Origin: Lottia gigantea | Taxonomy: Eukaryota; Mollusca; Gastropoda; Lottiidae | DNA: 64,000 bases | Reading direction: 5' to 3' | Assembly: GCF_000327385.1 (NCBI RefSeq) | Contig: NW_008710049.1 | Span: forward strand, 1,146,504 to 1,210,503 | In this document: in pieces, positions 37,334 to 51,347 of the stretch | Numbering within the stretch: position 1 is the first letter of the stretch | Layout of the letters: every line of letters begins with the position of its first letter | Translations under genes and position numbers: made by a program | Notes under the pieces: generated by a model | The model's database searches: none | Seen by the model: the letters and a program-made list of their open reading frames with translations, nothing else | What the model was told of the DNA's origin: nothing

Positions 37334-38000
37334 CAGTGTACTCTGTGATATCCGACATCTGAGTATTCCGACATTCTGCGTTAACCGACATCATTTTCTG
37401 GTCCCAATTCATTCCGTGTTAGGCTTGTTAAAAAAAAACTCTGACATTCTGTGTATTCCGAAGATTGCTGGAATAAATTCTGCTGATTAATCACTGCAAT
37501 GACATCGCTTCAAGATCAAGGTCATTGACTTTAGATCAAATGGCATGGTTACTCTTATCATTCATTTCACCGTATAGAACAGAAATGTGCAACTTGAGCA
37601 TTGCTTGTTTCGCGTTTTATGAAAATTCTCAGTTAGTAATTTTCGTCCTCCGAAGCCTGCCTATACAACTGGTGTGTCTGGACATGAAACAGCAAATTAT
37701 TGGAGATTATCAAAAAGTGCCGCGCTCTTCGCAAAAATATTTAGCTATGAAATTTGGTTTACGTCGAACACCGATAAGCAGCATTTTAAAAATTAAAGAA
37801 GAATTTTGAAAAAAGTTTGCGGACAATATTAATTCCAATAAAAAGTGTATGTACAGTAGCTCAAAATATGAACAATTAAATAATAGTAACTCATACAACT
37901 GAATTGTCTGTAGAATTTGAGTCACGGAGCTATAAATAGTAACAGTTAAAAAAAATGTCGAAACTCCGAGTACTCCGACCTATCGCTTATCCGAATGAGA
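37334..38000 (+). mobile_element. Degraded pogo/Tigger-like DNA transposon fragment
   Basis: After a TA dinucleotide the element begins CAGTGTACTCTGTGATATCC, followed by repeated CCGACAT motifs (37353, 37369 and 37385), the style of a Tigger/pogo terminus. A frame at about 37690-37860 encodes KVPRSSQKYLAMKFGLRR and ISSILKIKEEF, then a stop, then KKFADNINSN. This is the CENP-B-type helix-turn-helix of pogo-family transposases. The DDE catalytic domain is absent. More subterminal-type motifs (CTCCGACC, TTATCCGAATGAG) occur at 37960-38000. No right inverted terminus was found, so the copy is internally deleted or truncated. Confidence 0.6.
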
Positions 38001-38629
38001 CGCGTATTCATTTTGGGAATTATGTTTATGCGATAAGAAGTACGGAAAAACTTGATCTTGAGAACATGGAAATGTACATTTTTTCATCATCCTAGAGATC
38101 AATATGCTTCTCGTACAATATGCAAGCGAATGTACTTTCAACAACTGATGGCAATCTGAAAGACTCTAATCGATGACTGGCGCAAAGAGTTGCTCACGTT
38201 CTTCCATTTTGAAAAAATTCGGAATTCGCCCTATCAGAGCAGTCAGCATCTGCAATTTTCCACTTGTTCGGAATTTTTTCTTAAAAATGTGCCGATTACG
38301 GTGAGTAATCAAAAATCAGCAGTCGTCCCTCCCCCCTCCCCCCTCCATAATAATACAGAACTGCATTAAATTCAATATATATAAGAAATACGGTATTGCG
38401 AGCAATGTACCATATTACAACTTCGAATCATATCGTGTGGTTGATAGTAACAACAATCATTGAGAAATCACAGCTTATTGAGAACATATATGACTCTAAT
38501 GGAAAAATAAAGAGACATAACAGGGTATAGAAATACTCAGATTTTTCAGAAATAAGCTACTGAATGTGCTATAAGTCTGACTTATAAATGATAAATTGGT
38601 TGGAAGCATTTACAATAACAAAAACTTAC

Positions 38630-38674
38630 CTTGCTTTAAATCATACGAGAAATTTATCCATTGAAAGATTGAAG
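38630..38674 (-). CDS. Candidate 45-nt micro-exon
   Basis: Bounded on the minus strand by a pyrimidine-rich acceptor (TTCTGTTTTCACTAAG) and a full-consensus CAAG|GTAAGT donor. The phase-2 frame reads SIFQWINFSYDLKQ. It would join in phase to the candidates at 40121-40191 (before) and 33421-33583 (after). It could also be an untranslated exon or chance. Confidence 0.15.
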
Positions 38675-40120
38675 CTTAGTGAAAACAGAAGTTGTAAAAG
38701 GCGTGTTTAGTAGACCACTGTTAGGTAACAATTATTATGAAGGAACTGAATATTACTAGACATTCGCTGGAACTCCACGTAGTAGACTTATCGCCCCGCC
38801 CCCAATACACAATTCCTAGACTTGTTGTCCGCTTTGTCCTGCTCAGCGTTAAAAAGTTTGTCTGTTATAAAGGAATTTCCTTTGGCGTTTACAACCGATG
38901 CCCCATAAAATCTACCTATTCAAGAAATTCAAATCTAGTCTATTTCATTCACGTACCAAGGTCAGGTACGAATCTGCAAGACGGGTTTTGAGACCGTGAC
39001 TTAATAAAATGTAAACAAAGTTATATGTAAGTGAGACACTTGAATCTATTTCATTCACGAATCCTCCTAACTATTAAGTCTATCAATTAAGTAATACATC
39101 CCTGTCTGCATGTGTCCATTCATTTTTTTCCGGCCTTCTGTCTTGGTGGTTGCAAATCCTCTCTTCTAGGCAATCTCAGTCAAAATTCATTAAACTCATT
39201 AAAGAATTTGCCACCATACAGAACATGGGCTTGCGGTACCTTGGTCAAATAAGTCTTTGTGGTATTGTATTTAAGGAGTAGAATTGTAACCTGCGGCCTC
39301 CTCCTTTCAATATGTAGAAAAGTATGAAAGGTCTTCAATGTAGTCTTAGTAGTAACCTCACAGGAGATTGCAATCTGCGGGATGTTATGGCATAAGAAAA
39401 TGAGACAAGACCCAGTTTTGTTAGTTGTTTTAGAGATTACAAAGAAACAATTCACTTTTTACTCTATTTTAAAGAGTGTAAATGTTTAACACAAACAGTA
39501 GCCGAAATGTGAAATTGATGACATGCAATTACGTCGGGTAATTTCTGTGAGTAAAATTCCTTCTAGAGCAGGATGAACAAAGTGATAAATAATGCATTAA
39601 AAGGCAGAACTAAAAGATAAATATGCAATTAAATCTGAAGGTCGTTTGACCTAGTCAGTAATAAAAGTTAACAAGCTAGCAATAGCATATTACGACGTGG
39701 TGTATAATGCGCAGTAGCTTTTAACTCTTAATTTATTCCATCTCTAAGGCGCTTCCAGACAAAAGGTCTGTGGTGGTGTAGTTCGCTCTAATCCCAACAA
39801 CGATTACCCAAAAAAATCAGGTGATATCTTGTGATTTGATCTAGTTGCACCATTTAGATACCTAGAAAATAGTGTCGAATTTTAAAAACATAAACTCTTC
39901 CCATCGAACATTCAAGGAATAGACTGAATTGGAGAGACAGGGAAAATCTTCAAATTTTCGAGCTGTTAGAACGTGGTTAATTTTATTCGATTATTATTGT
40001 CCTTGATGATAGAGCAACAAGTAAGTAAGTACAGAAAGAAAAGAATATTTTGAAAATAAAGAAACCTCAATCGAACTAGCAAAAATTCTGAATATTGTCG
40101 ATTAATATAACAAAACTCAC

Positions 40121-40191
40121 GCGATCTCAACATATGTTTAACTGACTGACCATTCTTACATCCGTACAATACAATAGCTCGACGTTTGTCT
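40121..40191 (-). CDS. Candidate 71-nt exon
   Basis: On the minus strand, after GTTACAG, one base plus 23 codons (DKRRAIVLYGCKNGQSVKHM, then LRS) plus one base, ending at a GTGAGT donor. GC is raised compared with the flanks. No family recognised. Its acceptor has a weak pyrimidine tract. Confidence 0.18.
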
Positions 40192-41155
40192 CTGTAACCC
40201 GATCATGTTGGCATGTCAAGAAATTAACTTTAGCATTGAAATAAGCAACTGACACATATAATTGATTTACTAACAATCACATAAAACTCAACAAGGCCTC
40301 AAAATAATTGCCTCAAGGAGACTATATGTGGTCAATACATATACCTGGCCTGGAGAACACGATTTTAATATAAAGTGAAATTGTACCATTGTTTTCCTTC
40401 AAAATAGCCACAAAAACATAACACATTGGCACTTGCAGCATTAACATACTTATTTTGTGTTCAAGACATTGGTATTTTAAACCATCGACACGTTGAATAA
40501 TTTTATCAACATTATCTCTCCATACTAATGTTTGTTCTTTAACAAAAACTGTACAGTGTTGAATGTTGGATTGCTGGATTAAAAGTAATTGGAATAAGAT
40601 AAAGGAGAATCAGATGATGATTTTAAACTATAAACAATGTCTTTATGACTGATATAACCTAGAATAATCTGTCTACATATTATTTATTTATAGCTCGTTT
40701 CTTCAGAAACCAAATTTAATCTTAATTGACATTTTATAGACATTCTGCAAAACTATAGTCTTAGGAGAAACTTTCAGATTAAGAGGTTGATTCACTGAAG
40801 AAGGTGATTGCCTCTGCTAAAGGTTTGGCCATAAGTAACATATTGGACTTTATCACACAACTGTACTGTTCCTCGGGTCATATAAAATAAGACCTCGTTG
40901 CGCAGGTTAATAACCATGCAAATTAAGTACAAGTAGGTAATGTACCCATGGGCCAAGTAAACAAAACAATATAACATCCGTTGAAGTTGATGACTCAGTT
41001 AAAGTTTTAGGTAAAGGGCATAAAACTGTTCTAAATGTAACAATGCGCAATATACAAGGACATTTTGCAGAATGGGGCAAAAAGGTGGACCTCAAAATGA
41101 TGGCACTAAAATTGTAAGGAATTTATTTTTTTGATAGTTGTGTTATAAATCTTTT

Positions 41156-41233
41156 TGTAATATGAAATTTATGAAATTCGTTGCCGGATTCAATATTAAA
41201 TCTGGCAACTCATTTCAAAAATTTCATATTACA
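41156..41233. repeat. 78-bp near-perfect palindrome (hairpin)
   Basis: The sequence is its own reverse complement at 34 of 39 positions per arm: the left arm starts TGTAATATGAAATTTATG and the right arm ends AAATTTCATATTACA, with GTTGCCGGATT opposite AATCTGGCAAC and AATATT at the centre. As RNA it would form a roughly 78-nt hairpin with a few mismatches and wobble pairs, within the size of an animal pre-miRNA, although the very small centre would shorten the usable stem. Confidence 0.9.
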
Positions 41234-44200
41234 CAAGCACTAGTTTAAGATATTTCTATATGTGTAAGTTGGTTGTTTCCGAATAACTTACTGTTCATAC
41301 GTTCTGAATCATCTATTAGGCTAAAGATTTGTTTTGAAAACATCATGTTTGCGACCCTTATTTGTCCTGTGTTAGGCGATCGAATTGTTGACATTGATGC
41401 TCACAAATCATTCTATGTAATAGAAATGCAGAAATTCATAGATTTCGATAAAAAAAAATTGCTGCTAAGATGCGCTGAAAATTGTTTTTACATATCTTTC
41501 ATTCAGAATATGATACAACGATGTTCTGAAAAAAAACTGTAGGAAAATTTAAAAAAGAAAAAATACTTTGACTTAAAGCCATGATGAGAATGGAAGAAAA
41601 ACGCTTTGTTTGGTTCGGTGGTCGAGAAAGCTTTGCAAGTCATTCTTGTCATTATTGCGATTGCTCAGAAAAGTAACAGGAGTGAAAACACAATGATTTT
41701 CATAAACTCGGTTTATTTAGTGCAGAAATAACACGTATTTGACATTCCACAGCCTTGTTCAATCAATATATTACTCCTTTTTCCATCAGGAAAAAAAGTA
41801 TTAAGTGCACAGGATGTCAGTTCTAAGATTGATCAAGGTGCATATTGAAAAGATGCTTTCATTTTGACGAATTTGATAACATGGGCATAATAAAATTGAA
41901 ATTCCAATGTTACTATTGGTGAACTATAATGGGACAGTATGGAATTTTAGATAAAGGCAACTAATTTGGTTGATCTTCTGGAGAATTGTTAAGAACTGCA
42001 TGTAGTTCCGGTTATCTGACGTTATTTCCGATCGAATCTTAATTTAGAAGAAATCTATGAACATAGCCGCATACGAAAGTAATAAAGGAAATCCGCTAAT
42101 TGGAGTATTAGTGGTTGGGGAATTATAGAAATTCTTGCAGTATGTATTGGCATATTCCAGAACCCGGATGAAATTACGATTATTATATTAATTTAGGTAA
42201 TCTTCTTGTTGCATTTCTATAAATCATAATAATACATGATATTATAATATCACTAATAAAAAAATGCTTTGTTTGGCAGCTTGGCACGTTCCACTGTAAC
42301 GAAAAAGTAAATTGCCTTTGGTGATACTTAGAATGATCAAGCAAGGCCAGTCTGGCCATCAGTTTAATGACTTCTATGCAACATGCATGACACAATCGTT
42401 CGATAAGTAATTACTAGGACCATGCATGGCACCAATAATGCAAAATATTTTGCTATTACATAAGTTAAACTATGCATGGAATAATATCAAGGCATGTTTG
42501 GCAACAATACTACAAAATACATGGTACCAGTTAGTCTGTGTGGCCTTTCAAACCTTCAGAGCAATCTGAAGTGTCAATAGTCGACGATAGAAGATAAAAA
42601 TCAATCAATAAAATATTTATTTTCCTATTATTTACTAATCTGTTTTCAAGTGAAGAGGAAAATCAACATTGGACCAATCTACACTGATAAGTTAAATTAT
42701 GGTTCTTTTTGAGGTCAATGTTTTCTGAGACTAAAACTGATAGTAAACCAAGATAAAACTTGAACGGTTTCTGATCCACACCATTGTCAAGCTGCGCAAC
42801 ACTAAATGAATTTATTTCATGACGTTAAAACACTAGCATTACTTATTTGTACACATGTTCATATTCATATTCGTATTTGGTAAATTTCAACGTTATTTGA
42901 AATCACATGGTCCTATTCAATTTGGAGTAGCTCGTCTCTAAGATATTTAACCGTGTTTTACATTTCCATACCCTGTGTGATATTTTGTGTACACATTGGC
43001 ATTTTTCTTATGAGATAATACCGTCAACAATCTGTAACAAAGGTGCCTACGAGCATTGAAGGTACACTTTAAATTAATTTATAAAATGAGCTTTTCAGAA
43101 GTAACATATTAAAAACTTTTTTGTCGATATAGAATGTAACATTCATTCAATGTAGAAAAAACATGACGCAACATATTGGCATGACAGAGACTCAGGTGTA
43201 ATGTTTACCAATGCAAAATAATAAGAATACCATCAATATGATACTTATATATTGCAGTTCCTTAAAGTTTTCCTTTCTTTCTTGACTTCCTAACTGGATG
43301 TGATTCCAAATGTCACTTTCAGAAAGTATGGACTGCTCAATATCCTGTTTTTACTAAGGTGCAATTTCAACAAATCCCGTGTGGACGTTACATGCTGTTA
43401 TTATTTCAATATAAACAGTAATTATTCTAGTTTAGAAAGGAAGGGATGCAAATGACGTTTGTCACATCGGGTTATTTATAATAACAATAATCACAATGTA
43501 TAGGAAAAGATGGTACTGTTAAGAAGTTCATTGGGGAATTTGACTATGTGATAAATGTGGGTATAATGTTCCATTCTTTAATGATATTCAGAAAGTAAAT
43601 GAACTCAGATCCATTGATTGGTGAACACATGCGATGCTTGATGGTATTTAATTGACTTAAATAGATCACATGTATAGATCTTATGTATAACAAAACAACA
43701 GAGTCGCGTGGGCGAGGTTTGATAGAGCCCCTTCTCTACCGATGAACTCTACATCCTCCTCTTTCTAACTTTATCGATCAAATTTGAAAAAAATTGAATA
43801 CCCAATGGAAATATGATCGGTTAATTTGGCTGATGTCGCTTGCTTGTTGACATCGGATATTAATAAATGAGAATAATCAGACTAATCGGAAGGTGTACAT
43901 ACAATTATAAATGTTATAACTTTCTATAATAGTTTTCTATATGAACAACAAGCGAAGTATAATATATGGGAAGGAAACATAAACAAACAAAAATGGCTTT
44001 TTTGTTCGATTCCCAGATTTACCATCTCTAGTTAGAGGCTAAGTAAAAAATTGTAAACCAAGTTACTCTAAATATTGGGAAAATAAGATTAAGTTTTTTC
44101 TTTGTAAATTGATGGACTATTAAACAACGTTGATTAATATGAGCGGTTGAATGTGGCGAGAGTTTCTCAACTTTAAACATATTTTATCTACTTTTCATTC

Positions 44201-47200
44201 CGCGACAATCTAATAACGCCAATAAAGCACACCATTTACTCTGTAATGGAGTTATAATGACTGAATTATGTAAGAAAAGTGAATATAACCTCCTTTGGCA
44301 ACATACATATCCGTACAAATCGGAAGGAAAGTTAGTGGAACTTCGTAATGAAACTAGGGGCATTATATGCTTCGTAATGCTTTCAATTTCAGTAACAGAC
44401 GGGTTGATTGCTTTGGGAGTATATCGTTAAATAATGACACGAACTTTCCACCAAATGAAAATTTAAGGGAAATATCTTGCAAGGGAAAGACTTGATAACG
44501 TGATGTTTATTGTACATACGCCATTTAAAAAAACAAAAAAATAGATAGGACATACCAACAAAGTTATCACGATTTCAAATAAACTAAATAAATTTTTGCT
44601 GTGTGAATGGATCACAGTCTGTGAAGCAGATGACTTAGTCTAGATTTAAAGTAGATTATACACCACCAGTACATAACAGCTGTAAAGAAGAGAAAATGTG
44701 ATCTGCAATAAAATATCTTAAAAAATCCGAGCATTCTTTAGATTGTAGTACAGCTTACATTTGGTTCCTATGGAGTAAAGGCTATGTACAGACAACCACT
44801 GGTATCGTCGGAAAAGAGAGTATACGAATATTACACAATAATTTCATTTTCTTTGTTATTCAGAAAATAATAGACTTGGACAAAAACTGTATGGGATACG
44901 TACGATACGGGGTGGATAATGTACACCTACACATTATCTGATTATCATAAGGGAGGAATATATCCTCTTACCACAATCAAATTATAGGCCCAGACTTGAT
45001 TAATTATAGAGAGTATATTTTGGACTCCCTGGTAAAAGCATGCCTAATGACCTGTCCACGGCTATTAATTATCCTCTAATTGATGGAATCCCACTAATTA
45101 AAGCCTCTTAAGAAGAGAGAAATCGGGCAATAACATCATTTGATTTTAGTGTTCCAAGAGACGAATTGGTTCATTAAGAAAAATAAATTATTCAAAAATT
45201 CCACCCCTTAACTAACTCGTTGAGAATATTTTAGAGAGAGAATAACAATCTGATTTATTTTTATTTTGATGATTAGAGTTTTAATTGTAAGCTTGGACGT
45301 ATACAGATCAGATTATTATATTCATTTGAGTATGTAATCTTTGAATTCTTGAATAAATTATGTCCACAAGGAACATGGAATAGACAAGAAGAGAAATATG
45401 GGTTCCAAAAAATCTGTTAAGGACTGCAGACTATAAATTACATTACTTATCTATTATATCATAGACTAATAATGAACATACAATGTAATTAATTTTATTC
45501 CAGTTTACCCTCCAGCTATTTCCATTCTGTAGTGATTCAAACTGTCATATTTAATCATATAGTAGATTGGTTAATTACACCAGACTGGCTTCGGAGATAG
45601 GAGTGATCTGGGCAACTTGACTCATGGAACGTTCTCTTGGTGGTGGTAAAGTTCTACAGGTGACCAACGACTTCCATTTCGTGCTAAAAATTAATCTGAC
45701 GTATATTATTACTAGTATATAGAGACGATGAATTGATTGAAAGCCGACCTCTGGGACGGGTTGGTTCGGGTAGTTTGACTTTTTTAGTGACTCGGAGCGT
45801 TCTCATAGTAAAGTTGAATCTTAATCATTCCCTGTACTGCATTATATCTATACAAGTATCTAGAACATAGCTTAATCATTGTAGATTGACTTTTTTGCCA
45901 TAATTGCACTCAGGATGATGTAGAATTGACATCTGAAATATTGTCAAGGAGTTATATGGGTACGTCAAAAAGGTGGTGTAAACTAATTGTTTTCAAATAA
46001 AGGGATGTCCAGTTCGTGTCAGAAGCAATTGTTGACAGGAATGATCATAAGCTTGAAATTGGTTTTAAAATCGTAATTCTAATATATGACCTAAGAGGAG
46101 ACTGAAATGATATGTAGTCACATCGACACTGATTAACATGTGTAAGCTTGGAAACTTTTGTCTTAATATGAGCCTTATTTAAGCAGTCAATGTGTCAGGA
46201 TACTACCTTCAGTTTGAACCAACAAATCCAGAAATCACAGAGTGCATCATTTATCACGACTTGTTAATACAAAGTTAAAAGTTGGCTTAACTTCAATATT
46301 TGAAGAAATTAGCGAATCACACTAACTATTTGATTGAACAGTCGGTAGATCACAATTGTGTTTACATAAATGATTGAAATAAACTCAATTTGATCATTCT
46401 AACTTGTCTGTAATTATCAGAGAGCCTAGGGCTGCAAGGTAATGAGAATACAGACCAAGATATTACAGAGATACTCAAACTAGGGTTTGCAGACTTCTGA
46501 AGAGAGAATCAGGAGATATCCCCATATTTTGTAACTTTTACTTTTAGAACGCAGGATGTGTTGTTTGCTTCACAAATTACTTATGATATTTTTCAGAATT
46601 AAAAGCCAAGTACATGTTCATGTGAGAATGCAACGAAGTGACTATAGTCTAGTCTAAACTTCCAAGGTACATTGTTGTTGAATGGTACAAGTACCGGACG
46701 AAGGCTTTTAATTTGTAAAGTGATACCTATTCGATGGCTTTATCCTTTTAAATCAATGTTTGATATTGATTGTCCCAGAATTCTACTGAAGTAAACAAAA
46801 GTACAATCTTTCTCCTTTTCATCGTGGGTTTGGCTATATACCTTATTGTTTTTCAAGACTCGCGAGCTTACTTTCTAGCAGTTGACCATTGGGAAACAGT
46901 GCAATGGTTGTTCCTAATCATTTACATTTGGATCTTCTGGAATAAAGAGGGCAGATGACTTAGTTTGATTCACCAGACAATAACACGCCGACTGAGATTA
47001 GAACCTAAAACGACTTTGGAGTCATGAAATAACCATAATGATTCTATTTACTGCTCAAATCGTGCTATTCTATAATTTGAATGGGCAATCAAATCTCCAA
47101 TAAGAAAAGCAATATTTCCTACATGTTGTAATGTATACGTAACAAATTTCGTAATAGGAAAAAGAATATGACAGCCAAAATGAAAACATTCCTTTTAGTC

Positions 47201-50200
47201 TTATTGCTCTCGGGGTCTTATTAAGAGTGAGAAAGTCATTATATGGGACATCTGGTAATGTTTCAAAAATTCAAAACGTGTTTTGAAGACTTACAAACCT
47301 GATGTAAAAGTAAGATCACTTGAAACCCTTAGTCTGTGGCTCAGCGAGCTGGATAGTTAGCCTAAGAAAATCAGAGTTGTTTCAAAAAGATGTGACTCTT
47401 GTAAGTATTCCCAATCGGCAATAATAAAAGAATAAATGTAATCTTAGTATTGCCTTTTAAAATCAACTCATCTATAGAATCTAACAGTTGTAGTTAAAGT
47501 GTGTTCCTTAGTAACCTCACAATTTTAACGTCTAGTTGTAATTCTAATAGAATTCAAAATCATAGGTCACCGGTAATTTAACATACATGTACGTGCATAA
47601 TAATACTTATTGCACATCACATCTGTCAATTTCACAATATTTCAAATCTTTTACCATAATTCTTCATTTCACAATCATGCTTTTTATATTTCAAACCTGT
47701 ATGGTGTTTTTATTATTAAATTTTATCTGACGTGGGAATCAATTTACCAACTCCAATGTACTGTTTTTGTCTGAATGAAAATGTGTTTTGCTAGTTATTT
47801 TCACAATTAGAGCCCCCGATCTTGTCTTGAAATCAGGTTTTATCTTAGCAGATCTAGCTTTATTGTAGTTATTAATATAATGTTATTACGAAGTTGGTTA
47901 CATGTATATGGCTTGCTGTTTACATCATTCATTCAATGTGATGTTTGCAGTGTTCAATATAGATTTAAGTACATTCAGGTTATTACGATTAAAGCGAGTT
48001 ATTGAAATAGATTTTCCTTTTATTATATAACCATTACTCTCTTAAAGGACATAGCTGGGAAATTCAGATTGACATTAACTGAAAACACTTCATTAGGATG
48101 TATCCATTATTTCTTTAATTATTATTTTTAGACGAACGAACAATGAATCAAGTAACTTAGTTCCAGATTTATCAACTATGGTAGGAAAGCTAACATTTAT
48201 GTTTTTCTTGGTGATATTGGTCTGTGTTTTTAGCTTTACGAAATCCATGGATATTTTGGTTTTCTAAAGAGAAGACATTGGGTACATTTAGCTTAATCTA
48301 TTTACCAATGATAAAATCTTAGTTATATTTCAATTCTCTATGATTTTATATAATCCCTGTAACATCTTCGTCTGAATGTGCCATTTCGAAATTTGATTTA
48401 AAAACGTTATTCAGATCTGGTATAATAACTGAACGCTAGTTGTCTATGTTGGTCATATCTTCCCCTTCCCATGACATTACGATGTTTACGGTACTGAACT
48501 AGATATCTATGTCTCCCATCTCCGTCTGTTTTCTCGTACTCTTATTACTTTTTAAAGTTTGCTCTTCAGAATAATCGTAGGAGGGTAGGCCTGTTGTTTT
48601 GAGAAACATTTCATGAGAAAATGATCGATAATGGTTTTGGTTTGGGAAGATGTCCTATACCATCTTTTTGGGCATTTGTGCCTATGATAAACTCATTTTG
48701 AAATTATAAGGTGAACAATCTCCATCTTTTCCCCATCGTATAATCAATTCAGCACAACCCCATTCACTTAGCCGCAGTTGTACTTCGAATGTTTGACCAT
48801 TAAGCAATTTTCCCCTGAGACCATAAATAACTGAATATAGAAAGCTTACTAATAGCGAATTAAACCCTATTTGTTTTCTAAGCTTTAAAAATCAATTACT
48901 GTTATGTCCAAACTACCCTAGATATGGGTACAATATTACAAAGTCCATCTAGTTGGTTCAATAATAACCTTCTCAAATAAATCATTAAAAAAATATATCG
49001 TATGTAGAGATCTAAAGAAGAAGTTTCTCAATTCAAAACATGCTTTCTGAAACTTATAAATTGTCCTTCATCTCATTCTATTATTGAGTTAATATATAAT
49101 TTAAGCATAGATTAGGGGTTTAAGTGGTATAAATAGTATGCAAATTGGGTCAAGCTCACACTAAAAGCGATGTGAAAAGAACGAACTTTTAATTAATTTT
49201 AATTATAAAACTCTCTTCCCAAACCATATCATATTGATAAAAAATTACGGTTTGCAACCCTTCAAATTGTTTACCTCTTTTGTAGACCTATGTGAAATTT
49301 GAATAATACATTACTCCTGATTTATTGCATGCATACTCATTCTTAATTTTAGTTTTCTTTTGTACTATAACAATTTTCTTTGAAATTTGTGATGGAAATG
49401 GATGACTGATGTTATTACTTATTCTATATTTTTCATCAACATCCATCAGAATCAGTAACATTGAGATTCTATTAACTGAAATGATTCAGAATCAATGGAA
49501 TAAGCAGCACTGCAGGAGCACCTGTAGTCATATTAATAATGGCAACTTATTAAAGCCCTAGGCTTTGCGCTTTAAGCAATCTTTAACAGACGCTTTCAAT
49601 CATTACATAATTGGGTTTGCATCAAATTCAAGATGGCTGACTATAATCAAGCAGACGTCAATATAAACGAATGGAGATAAATAGCGTGTCGACAAAAAGG
49701 TAATTTAGAAAGATGGAGAAGGAACAAAACCTGATTAAATTCTAAATTAAAACGCTGATATGGTGAAAGTAATAAAGTATGGGAATATATCGGAAAATTG
49801 AATGAAAGACAACTCGACCTTCATGTCTAACTGAATATGGTTTATTCCTTAATGCTGTCGCAATCGAATGGCTGAGTTTACTGGTAAATTGCAACTGATG
49901 GAAATCAAACAAGACGTGCCAGACAAGGTAGCTGATATGACACAAACCCATTGCTATAGCTGGCTAACATGTTGCTTGTGGGCTTATATCAATGTGTTTA
50001 CATTTTGCTTCGTTACTAACCGCATTCTCCGACTAACTTATATCATGCTGACATCGAAACGAACTGAACGACTTCAAAATCTAATCGTAGAAACACTGCT
50101 GGTATTTGAAAATGGGAATTTCTTAAGAACCTGTCACAATTCATATTCAAAACTTTATCCAAACAGCGGCACATCTCTTTAACTTGTCTTTGTTTGTTAG

Positions 50201-51347
50201 AATCATTACATTTAACATTTTATTGTTTATGTGATTGATGAAAGAGATTTCAATTTGTCGACTGATTGGGTTGTTCTTACAGGTTTTGTCATTGCATATC
50301 TTTTATGGTTGTATATGGTTTCGTAAAGGAATCGTACAGAAGTTTTCAAAATATTGTATGTATAACAGGGACATTGATAGTATCAATTTGCAGCATTTCA
50401 GTTTGCAATCATATGTGTCCGGTTCCTGCAATTTTACTAAAAATAATTGTGTTTGAAGACGTCACTAATCGCGAAAAAGCATTATGCGATTACGCGTATT
50501 TTGTGATTGTGACGTCATCAAACACTTATTTTTTATGGAATAGCAGGGACCACAGACGTCTGATTGAAAAGTGGAATGGTGCAAATTGATGCTATCAGTG
50601 TACCTGATACACAAACAATTTAGAAAATCCCTTCAAATTATTTTTCATTAAAGTAAAATTTGTATTAAGCAAGCGCTCAGGGGAATTCTAAACTTGGCTA
50701 TAGTTTACACTAATGGCCTTTCAAGCCGTGTTTCTCGTTCTCATTCTCAGTAATAGTACTTAATTGTAGGACAATTAGACCAATTTCATTTCCTTGTTGG
50801 CCTCACCGGGTGTTCCCTTTTCATGGCGCTTCTCTGTTGTATATAAGTACAGTTTCACAGCAAATAGCGAATTCTAAACATATTTTATATTGTTATCAAT
50901 CGTATAATTTGATAAGACGACAACTTGGCCCACATTTAACGTCATAGTTGTAAAATTGCACCAATTTGTCTTTCAGCACGTTCAAGATGGCGACCATCGT
51001 TTGGCAGACGAGATATTCCGTGATTTATGGCAAGATTTCAGATTGGCTCCAGTTTCTTACTAAATCGCCTTAAAAACTTGCTGGTTATAAAATTATTTAC
51101 ATGTAATTCTTACGCCATCTGTTAGATTGCCTGATTAATTACAACTGACTTGTTGAAATAAATGCGCGAGTTAAAATTAGTTCTTGTTGATAAAATGAAA
51201 GTAAACATTTCCATCTCACGATGACCTAGATTTGAAATATGAGGTGTAATAACCTATGAAAATATGAATGAGAATTTGCAATAATGTAGATTATCCAGTC
51301 ATATTTTTCTGGTACCTTTATATTCCTTCACTGGGTTTGGTGATTAA
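41234..51347. other. About 10 kb without a recognised gene
   Basis: AT-rich throughout. Minor items: a tRNA-head-like fragment GTGGCTCAGCGAGCTGG followed by ATAGTTAGCC at 47336-47362 (possible SINE head, no B box); CTTAAAGGACATAGC at 48043 recalling the end of the TTAA element at 60270; an ATG frame of 104 codons at 49868-50182 and overlapping frames at 50235-50589 with no motif. A 62-codon hydrophobic frame at 46770-46958 lacks an ATG. None is supported as a gene. Confidence 0.4.

Larger units (their letters stand above)
38001..41155. other. No recognised gene apart from candidate exons
   Basis: Contains CT-rich microsatellite (CCTCCCCCCTCCCCCCTCC near 38326-38345) and the two exon candidates listed separately. 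A 91-codon minus frame at 39180-39455 begins with GTG, is GC-richer than its surroundings and is unidentified. Confidence 0.4.

Noticed and set aside
46770-46958. 62-codon frame with two hydrophobic segments
   Set aside because: It lacks an ATG. T-rich DNA readily gives hydrophobic frames. Only a weak acceptor-like CCCAG precedes it.
49868-50182. 104-codon ATG frame
   Set aside because: At about one-third GC several frames of this length are expected by chance in 64 kb, and no domain or signal is seen.
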